A DNA stretch of 64,000 nt from Nocardia asteroides (lineage in GTDB: Bacteria > Actinomycetota > Actinomycetes > Mycobacteriales > Mycobacteriaceae), in contig NZ_LR134352.1 of the NCBI RefSeq assembly GCF_900637185.1, forward strand, positions 6,872,001 through 6,936,000, read 5' to 3'. The position numbers were made by a program, and so were the translations under genes. This document shows, in pieces, positions 54,901-62,700 of this stretch. Position 1 is the stretch's first letter, and each line of letters opens with the position of its first letter. The notes under the pieces were generated by a model. That model was not told where the DNA came from, did not search any database, and worked only from the letters and a program-made list of their open reading frames with translations.

Positions 54901-55077
54901 GTCGCCGTAGCTCAGTTCGGTGGCGCCGTCGCGCACCGCGACGGCGTCCGGATCCTGGGTGATCCGGGTGGTGAAGGCGGCGAGCAAGGTGGCGGGGTCA
55001 CGCCTGCGCTCGTCGGCGGAGTCACGCAGCAGCGCGTCGAGCGAGACAGCGGCCGTGACCGAATCCGTGTGCGACAT
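51982..55077 (-). CDS. NRPS-like pseudo-enzyme: two degenerate adenylation cores plus C-domain remnant
   Basis: 1,031 residues. First A-like core ~30-415, second ~435-830, C-domain C-lobe remnant ~855-1015. In both A cores the ATP-binding loop is gone: VVDVSGANAVVVGH (174-184) and LYPHGVTQGITVSH (586-599) stand where [11 protein letters not shown] belongs. The YGPTE motif is YGRPETA (305) and YGRAEAT (725); YRTGDL is MFATGDL (389) and MFRTGEL (811). The A8 hinge, the C-terminal subdomain and the catalytic A10 lysine are absent in both. There is no carrier domain, no HHxxxDG and no thioesterase. Yet the frame is open and overlaps both neighbours (TGATG and ATGA). Adenylation is not expected. 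It could be a structural partner, a docking or MbtH-binding platform, or a decaying module series. Confidence 0.88.
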   Translation of the reverse strand: MSHTDSVTAAVSLDALLRDSADERRRDPATLLAAFTTRITQDPDAVAVRDGATELSYGDLGERVDTLAACLAGRGVGPETVVAVDLPRSIELVVAVHAVITAGGAFVLLDPDAAADVRQRTLALAAPVLLITAPDAAPVAEVPTVRVDAVAADDIGADELAGPGADNPAYLVVDVSGANAVVVGHRAAQANSVWRQRLCGLGPGDSVLWHAPLTGQATVGEMLLALQTGATLVLPTGDSLARSIAETRATAACFDPEQLAALAALPDAEERLDSLRIVLSYGAPLPARTGAALRAVSGATLWHVYGRPETAGEVVAHEVTGADLDVVPLGSAADDVELLILDEHLCPVPDGEVGELYVSGVQLARGYLGRQATAATFLANPIGPVDDRMFATGDLVRRRPPGDGWTAELEFVGRVDDRNPLPAAPQGGLPGELLLDEFEAQAAATPFDPAVVYAPSTGEAASIITYGDLDRRTNQLARHLSALGIGPESAVLVDIPRSVELVVAMYAVLKAGGAVVPVDTATSPAVLPPVADPALVLTVRTRDHGAVYGIPCVVVDEVALAEYSDEPIARSERRAPVLPEHPAFVLYPHGVTQGITVSHIAAVHRLTGMQGRHAFTGRDVYLHQAVVGEVTEWHGYVLPLRVGATVVLTEPPDPARLAELVAAYGVTAADFTPRRLTAFTEHVHRAGLRAEIASLRSVVVLGAPLSAAEVRAFGAVTGARLHHDYGRAEATVTLTYPAAAHTDGVEPPAVRVREWNRRVYVLDARLRPASPGVAGELYLSGAQLARGYRDDPIGTAGSFVANPFGIPGERMFRTGELARWEIDGTAAALVRLGAIGAPDTGTPAAPPGRGASMRARIGAGVGARITELSRRHAVPPFAVVRAAMTVLLGWRSGTADAGTLAEMLCAEPDSVITSTTAATSETCALSGPLGAVTLSYLDTGAEAFGVPGLDLTEVRFDGPTVADGVHFIVSAGAGPDSDLGVEIEYSADRFDEAAAAALLRRFARALGLLTADPDAPSAAFDLRTPAERNTP

Positions 55078-56740
55078 CAGAGTTGTCCTTCCGAGTCGTC
55101 AGCCGACCCCGACCCGGCGATCACCGCGGCGGCATCGGTCACCAGTGTTTGCAAAGTGGTGGTGAGTCCGGACGCGCCGAGTGCGGCGAGCACGCCGGGC
55201 ACCAGCCCGGCCAGCGCGACGTTCACCAGCGCTTCGGGTTTCATCGCGGCCCCCATCGCCTTGCTCACCGCGGTGAGCTTGGCGTCGAGGGCACCGAACG
55301 AGATGGCGTGCTCGCCGTGGGCGAATGCCACGGTCGCCGGCGCGAGCCGGGCCGCCGAGCCGACGAGGCCCGGCAGATCGGCAATGGTGTAGGCGCGTGG
55401 ACGCGGGGTCAGTTCCGAGTCGGTGCGCACGTCGATCGCCCGGACCACGACGGCCGGGTCGGCCGCGACGGCCACGAGGACCTTGCGGAACCGCTCGGTC
55501 AGGGTCCGGACGGTCGATGCGTCGAAAAGATCGGTGGCGTAACCGAAGTGCAGGTCCAGCCCGTCGAGCGCACCGGCGGCGTCGTAGCGCTGCAGGGCGG
55601 TCAGATGCAGGTCGAACTTGGCTTCGGTCAGGCCGGGGTCGAGGGTCCGCACCCGCAGCCCGGGTAGCTCTATCCCGCCGGGTGGCATGTTCTGGAAGGT
55701 GAGCATCACCTGGAACAGCGGGGTGTAGGCGCCCGAGCGGGTGCGGCCCATGGCGTCGACGACCTGTTCGAACGGCACGTCGGCGTGCGCGATGGCGGCC
55801 AGGTCCCGGCGCCGGGCCTGGGCGAGCAGGTCGGTGAACGGCGCGCGGGAGTCCACCTCGGTGCGCAGCACGACGGTGTTGACGAACATGCCGACCAGAT
55901 CGTCGAGTTCGCGGGCGCCGCGACCGGCCACCGGCGCGCCGATGGTGATGTCGGCGCTGCCGGTCTGCTTGGCCAGCAGCACCGCCAGCGCGCTGTGCAC
56001 GAGGGTGAACAGCGTGGTGTGGTGTTCGCGGGCCACCTCGTCGAGGCGCCGGGTCAGCGCGCCGTCGACCTCGAACCGCACCGCGTCGCCGCGCATCTCG
56101 CGCCGGGCGGCGCGGGGACGATCGGTGGGCAGGGCGAGCAGTTCGGGCGCGCCTGCCAGTTCGCGGGTCCAGTAGCCGAGCTGGCGGCTGAGCACGCTGT
56201 CGGGATCGGACTCGGCGCCGAGCAGTTCGTGCTGCCAGGCGCTGAAATCGCTGTACTGGATGTCCAGGGGCGTCCAGCCGGGCGCGCGGCCCTCGCTGCG
56301 ATCCACGTAGGCGCGCACCAGGTCCCGGGTGAGCGGGGCGATGGAGTAGCCGTCGGCGCTGATGTGGTGCACCACGACCACGAGGACGTGATCGTCGGCG
56401 CCCAGGTGGTACAGCGCCACCCGCACCGGCGGCGCGGCGGTGATGTCGAACGGCTGGGCGACCAGAGCCGCGATCCGGGCCTCGACATCGGCCGGGGTCA
56501 CCGGGAGCGGGGTGAGTTCCACCGCCGCCGACCAGGCGGGCATCACCTGCTGGACCGGGCCGGCCGGGGTGTCGGGGTAGCGGGTGCGCAGCGTGTCGTG
56601 GCGGGCCAGCAGATCGCCGACCGCCGAGCGCAGCGCGGGCAGGTCGAGTTCGCCGGTGAGCCGGATGGCGGCCGGGATGTGGTAGGCCGCCGACTGCGGC
56701 GCCAGCTGGTGCAGCACCCACATCCGCTGCTGCGCGGGCG
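55077..56740 (-). other. Terminal C domain followed by truncated A-domain stub
   Basis: The C domain is complete, HHISADGY at ~56346-56369 and a normal C-terminal [13 protein letters not shown]. The remaining ~110 residues (55390-55077) align with the first segment of A domains only, without the nucleotide-binding loop, ending GSADDSEGQL. The acceptor for this C domain is not encoded in the window. Confidence 0.82.
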
Positions 56741-59700
56741 AGAGCACCGCGGGTCCGTCGCCGGTGCGCCGGGTCAGCGGCGGGCGGGCGATCGAGCGGT
56801 CGATGGCGCCGAGCCGCTCGGCCAGGGCGGCCACGGTCGGGGCGTCGAAGACCTCGGCCACCGGCACCTGGGTGCCGAGCGCGGCGCCCAGCCGGGCGGC
56901 CAGCCGGGTCGCCATCAGCGAGTTGCCGCCGAGGGCGAAGAAGTCGTCGTCCAGGCCGGCGCTCGCGCAGCCGATCACCTCGGCGAAGGTCTGCGCGACC
57001 AGCAGTTCGGCGGCGGTGACCGGTGCGCGGAAGACCGCCTCGCCGAACTCCGGTTCCGGCAGCCGGGCCCGGTCGACCTTGCCGTTGGCATTGAGCGGCA
57101 ACGACTCCAGCACCACCAGCGCCGCGGGCACCATATAGGCGGGCAGTTCGGCGGCGAGAGTGCCACGCAGTCGCGCGGCCACGGCCACCTCGTCACCGGG
57201 CGCGAGCTCGGCGACGGCGGCGTAGGCGATCAGACGCGCGCCCGCCCGCTCGTCGGTCTTGGCGACGGCGACCGCGGCACGCACTCCCGCGCAGCGCAGC
57301 AGCGCCGTCTCGACCTCGCCGAGCTCGATCCGGAACCCGCCGATCTTCACCTGGAAGTCGGCGCGTTCCAGGTACTCGAGGGTGCCGTCGGCCCGCCACC
57401 GGACGACATCGCCGGTGCGGTACATGCGGGTGCCGACGGCACGGTCGCGCGGCGCGGCCTCTGCAATCGGGACGAACGGGTTGGCGACGAATCGGTCCGC
57501 GGTGAGCGCGGAGCGACCGTGGTAACCGCGGGCCAGCTGGGCACCGGCCAGGTACAGCTCACCCGCGACCCCGACGGGTACCGGCCGCAGCCGGGCGTCG
57601 AGCACGTACAGCTCGCTGTTCCACGCGGGCGTGCCGATCGGCACCGAGTGCGCGGGGTCCTGCGCCACTTCGTATTCGGTGATGGACACCGCGGCCTCGG
57701 TCGGCCCGTACAGGTTGTGCAGCCGGGCGTGCGGGGCGCGGGCGCGGAACTGCGTGGCCGTCGCGGCGGGCAGCGCCTCGCCGATGGCCAGCACGGCGCG
57801 CAGCGAATCCGGCAGGGCCGGCGCGGCTTCGGCGGCCAGCAGCATGCCGACCAGCGAGGGCACCGCGTGCAGGACTGTGACGCCGTGCCGGGACATGGTG
57901 TCGCGCAACCGGTCCGGATCGCGTTCGTCGCCGGGCCGGGTGACGACCAGCGCGCCGCCGGAGGTCAGCGGCGACCAGAACTCCCACACCGACAGGTCGA
58001 AGGTGGCCGGGGTCTTCAGCAGCACCCGGTCGGCGCCGGTCATGGCGAAGCGGTCGCGCAGCCAGGCCAGCTGGTTGACGATCGCCGCGTGCGGCACGGC
58101 GACGCCCTTGGGCAGGCCCGTCGAGCCCGAGGTGAAGATGACGTAGGCCGGATGCTCGGGCCGCAGCGGGGCGACGCGCTCGGCATCGGTCACCGGTTCG
58201 TCCGAGAGTTCCTCCAGGATGCGGTGATCCAGCTCGAAGACCGGCACGTCCACGGTCACCGGGACGCCGTCGGCGGCGGTGGTGAGCACGCACAGCGGGG
58301 CGGCGGTGGCCACGATGTAGGCGATCCGGTCGACCGGGTGATCGGGGTCGATCGGCACGTACGCGCCGCCCGCCCGCACCACGGCGTGCATGGCGATCAC
58401 CAGGTCCAGACCACGCCGCATGGCCAGCACGACCGTGCGTTCCGGGCCGACGCCCTCGGCGATCAGCAGCCGGGCGATCCGGTTGACCCGCGCGTCGAAG
58501 GCGGCGTAGTCGAGCGAGTCGCCGGTGTCGGCGTCCACCAGAGCGAGCGCGCCGGGGGTCGCGGCCGCTTGCCGGGCGCCGAGGTCGGACAGGGTGAGCT
58601 GGTCGACCGGGTGCGCGGTGGCGTTCCAGGTGTCGAGCAGCAGCGCCCGGTCCGCGCCGAGCAGGTCGAGCTCGCCGACCACGGTTTCCGGTGCGGTGCA
58701 GACGGTTTCGAGGATGCGGCGCAGCTGGCCGGCGAACCGTTCGGCGGTGGCGGCGTCGAACAGGTCGGTGGCGTAACCCAGCGCCAGGTCGATGCCTGCG
58801 GGGGTGCCGTCGGCGGCGTAGTTGTCCAGGGCGAACAGGTGCAGGTCGAACTGGGCCACCCCGGCGTCGAACTCGATGTCGGACACGGTGAGCCCGGGCA
58901 GCTCCAGCTGGCCGCGCTCGTGGTTCTGGAACGAGTAGCCGACCTGGAACAGCGGGTGCCGGGCGGTCGAGCGGGCCGGGTTGATCACCTCGACCAGCCG
59001 CTCGAACGGGACGTCGGCGTGCGAGAAGGCGGCGATGTCGGCGGCCCGGGCGGCGGCCAGCAGGTCGGTGAAGGGCGCGTCGCCCGCGACCGCCGTGCGC
59101 AGCACCAGCGTATTGACGAACATGCCGATGACCTCGTCGAGTTCGGCTTCGCCGCGACCCGCGTTCGGGGTGCCGACGGCGATGTCCGCGGTGCCCGAGA
59201 GCCGGGCCAGCAGGGCGGCGAAGGCCGCGTGCACCACCATGAACAGGGTGGCGCCGCCGCGGCGGCCGAGGGCGACGAGCGCGGCGTGCAGGTCGGCGTC
59301 GACCGTGAAGCTCACCTTGTCGCCGCGCAGGCTCTGCCGGGCCGGGCGGGGCCGGTCGGTCGGGAGGGCGAGCTGATCGGGCAGGCCGGCCAGCTGGGTC
59401 TGCCAGTAGGCGACCTGCTGGGCGGCTACCGACGCCGGGTCGGCCTCGTCGCCGAGCAGCTCACGCTGCCACAGCGCGTAGTCGGCGAACTGCACGGCGG
59501 GCGGGGTCCAGCAGGGCGCGGTGTCGGCCAGGCGGGCGGTGTAGGCCCGCATGAGGTCGGCGACGAACGGCGTGATCGAGGAGCCGTCGGCGGCGATGTG
59601 GTGCAGCACGGCGGCGAGCACGAACTCGGTGTCGCCGAGCTGGAACAGCCGCAGCCGCACCGGGATCTCGGTGGTGACGTCGAAGGTGGTGGCCGCCAGC

Positions 59701-62700
59701 GTACGGATCGCCGCGGGCAGCTCGGCCTCGGTGACCGGCACCGGCGCCAGCTCCGGAACCGCCTGCGCCGCAGGGGTGATCGACTGCACCGGCGTGCCGT
59801 CGAGCTCGGGGTACACGGTGCGCAGCGACTCGTGCCTGGCCACCAGATCACCCACCGCGCCGCGCAGCGCGGTCACGTCGAGCGCGCCGGACAGGCGCAG
59901 CGCGAACGGGATGTTGTAGGCCACCGACGCACGGTCGAAGCGGTTGAGGAACCACATCCGCTGCTGCGCGGGCGAGAGCGGCAGCCGCTCGGGCCGGGCC
60001 CGGCCGACCAGGGCCGGACGGTCGACGCGCGCCTGCGCGTCCACCGCGGCGGCCAGGTCGGCCACCCGTGGCGCCTCGAACAGTGCCCGCACCCCGACGC
60101 GGCGGTCCAGGGCGGCGCCGACGCGGGTGACCGCCTTGGCCGCGAGCAGCGAGGAGCCGCCGAGGGCGAAGAAGTCGTCGTCGGCGCCGACCGGCCGTTC
60201 GTCGGCGGTGCGGCCGAGCACCTCGGCGTAGACCGCGGCGATGATCTCCTCGGTCACCGTGGCCGGCTTGCGGTAGGCGGTGGTCTCGAACACCGGCGCG
60301 GGCAGCGCGGCCCGGTCCAGCTTGCCGTTGACGGTCAGCGGGATCCGCTCGACCGACACCACGGCGGCCGGGAGCATGTGCTCGGGCAGCGTGCGGGCCA
60401 GTTCCTGGCGCAGGGCGGCGGGGTCGACGCGACCGGTCTCGGGACCGGCGACCAGGTAGGCCACGATCCGCGGCTCGTCGACCAGGTCGGTGCGCACCAG
60501 TACCGCGACCTCGCGCGGGGCCACCGAGCTCGCCAGCAGCGCCGACTCGATCTCGCCGAGCTCGATCCGGAACCCGCGCAGGTTCACCTGCTGGTCGGCC
60601 CGGCCCAGGTACTCCAGGTCGCCGTCGGCGGTCCAGCGGGCCAGGTCGCCCGAGCGGTAGGCCACCGTGCCGGGCGCGCCGTACGGATCGGCGACGAACC
60701 GGCTCGCGGTGAGCGCGGGCCGCGCGAGATAGCCGCGCGCCGATTGCGCTCCGGAGACGTAGATCTCGCCGGGCACGCCGACCGGGACCGGCCGCAGCCG
60801 CGAATCCAGCACGCGCACCGTGAGTCCGGCGAGCGCGCCGCCGATCACGCTGGCGGAGCCGGTGTCCGGGGTGATCTCCCGGTAGGAGACGTGCACCGTG
60901 GTCTCGGTGATGCCGTACATGTTCACCAGCCGCGGCGCGTGCGGGTACCGGGCGAACCAGCCGGACAGCCGCTGCGGTTCCAGCGCCTCGCCACCGAAGA
61001 TCACCGCGCGCAGCGCGTAGTCGGCGGGTTCGGCGGCCAGGTCGGCGGCGACGAGCTGGTAGAACGCGGACGGGGTCTGGTTGAGCACGGTCACCCGCTC
61101 GGCCAGCAGCAGCTCGCGGAACTGCTCGGGCGAGCGCGAGGTGAAGTAGTCGACCAGGACCACCGAGCCGCCGGTGAGCAGCGCGCCCCACAGTTCCCAC
61201 ACCGAGAAGTCGAAGGCGTAGGAGTGGAACATCGTCCACACGTCGGCCGGGCCGAAGGCGTAGTGCCGGGCGCTGTTGTCCAGCAGGGCCAGCACATTCG
61301 CGTGCGGGATGACGACACCCTTGGGCCTGCCGGTGGAACCGGAGGTGTAGATGACGTAGGCGGTGTTGGCCGGGGCGAGCGGGGCGCGGCGGTCGGCGTC
61401 CGTCAGCGGCGCGGCCGCGAAGCCGGACAGGTTCTGCGCGGCGGGGTCGATCACCGGGCCGCCGAACCAGTCCCGGGCCAGCCCGGTCCCCGGTGCGGCG
61501 ATCGCGCAGAGCGGGCGGGCGTCGTCGACGATGTACTCGATGCGGTCGGCCGGGTAGTTCGGGTCGATCGGCAGGTAGCCGCCGCCCGCCTTCAGCACCG
61601 CGAGCAGCGCGACGGCCAGCTCCACCGAGCGCGGCATGGCCACGGCCACCAGCGTTTCCGGGCCGACCCCGGCGCCGACGAGCCTGCGGGCGAGCCGGTT
61701 GGACCAGGCGTCGAGCTCGCCGTAGGTGAGGGTGGTCTGCCCGGCCTTCACCGCGACGGCGTGCGGGTGTGCCGCGGCGATCGCGCCGAACCGGTCCAGC
61801 ATGGTCTCGCGGCCGGTGGCGACCGAGTCGCCGGTGGTGGCCCAGTCGTGCAGCGTGCGCTGCTGTTCCTCGGCGCTGAGCAGCTGGATGTCGCCGACCA
61901 CCACGGTCGGGTCGGCGACGACGGCGGCCAGCACCTGGGTGAACCGGCGGGCCAGCACCGCGACGCTGCCCGCGTCGAACAGGTCGGTGGCGTAGGCGAT
62001 CTCGATGGCCATGCCGTCGGCGCGGCCGTCGACGTCGTCGGATTCGGTGACGGTGAACTGGAGGTCGAACTTGGCGACCGCGGCGTCGATGTCGAGCGGC
62101 GCGACCGCGAGCCCGGCCGCCGTGAGGGCGGGCACGGTGAAGTTCTGCAGGACCAGCGCCACCTGGAACAGCGGGTGACGGTTGCGCGACCTGGCCGGGT
62201 CGACGGCGTCGACGACCTGCTCGAACGGGATGTCGGCGTGCGAGAGCGCGTCGAGGTCGCCGGCGCGGACCGCGTCGAGGGTGGTCTCGAATTCCGCGCG
62301 CGGGTCGATCTGGCTGCGCAGCACCAGGGTGTTGACGAACATGCCGATCAGCCCGTCCAGCGCGGCCTCGCCGCGACCGGCGACCGGGGTGCCGATGGCG
62401 ATGTCGCCGCTGCCCGACAGCCGGGCCAGCAGCACGGCCAGTGCCGCGTGCACGGTGCTGAACAGGGTGGCCTCGTGCTTGCGGGCCAGTTCGCGCAGTT
62501 CACTGTGCAGATCGGAGTCGATCTGGAAGCGGTGCACCCCGCCGCGGAAGCTGGACTCGGCCGGGCGGGTCCGGTCGGTGGGCAGCTCCAGCTGCTCGGG
62601 CACACCGGCCAGGCCGCGCCGCCAGAAGGCCAGCTGCGCGTGGGCCAGGGAGTCCGGGTCGGCGGCGTCGCCGAGGTTCGCGTCCTGCCAGAGGGCGTAG

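Noticed and set aside
51982..55077. Calling the degenerate protein a normal two-module NRPS
   Set aside because: No carrier domain, no intact A3 or A10 motif and no C active site exist in it.
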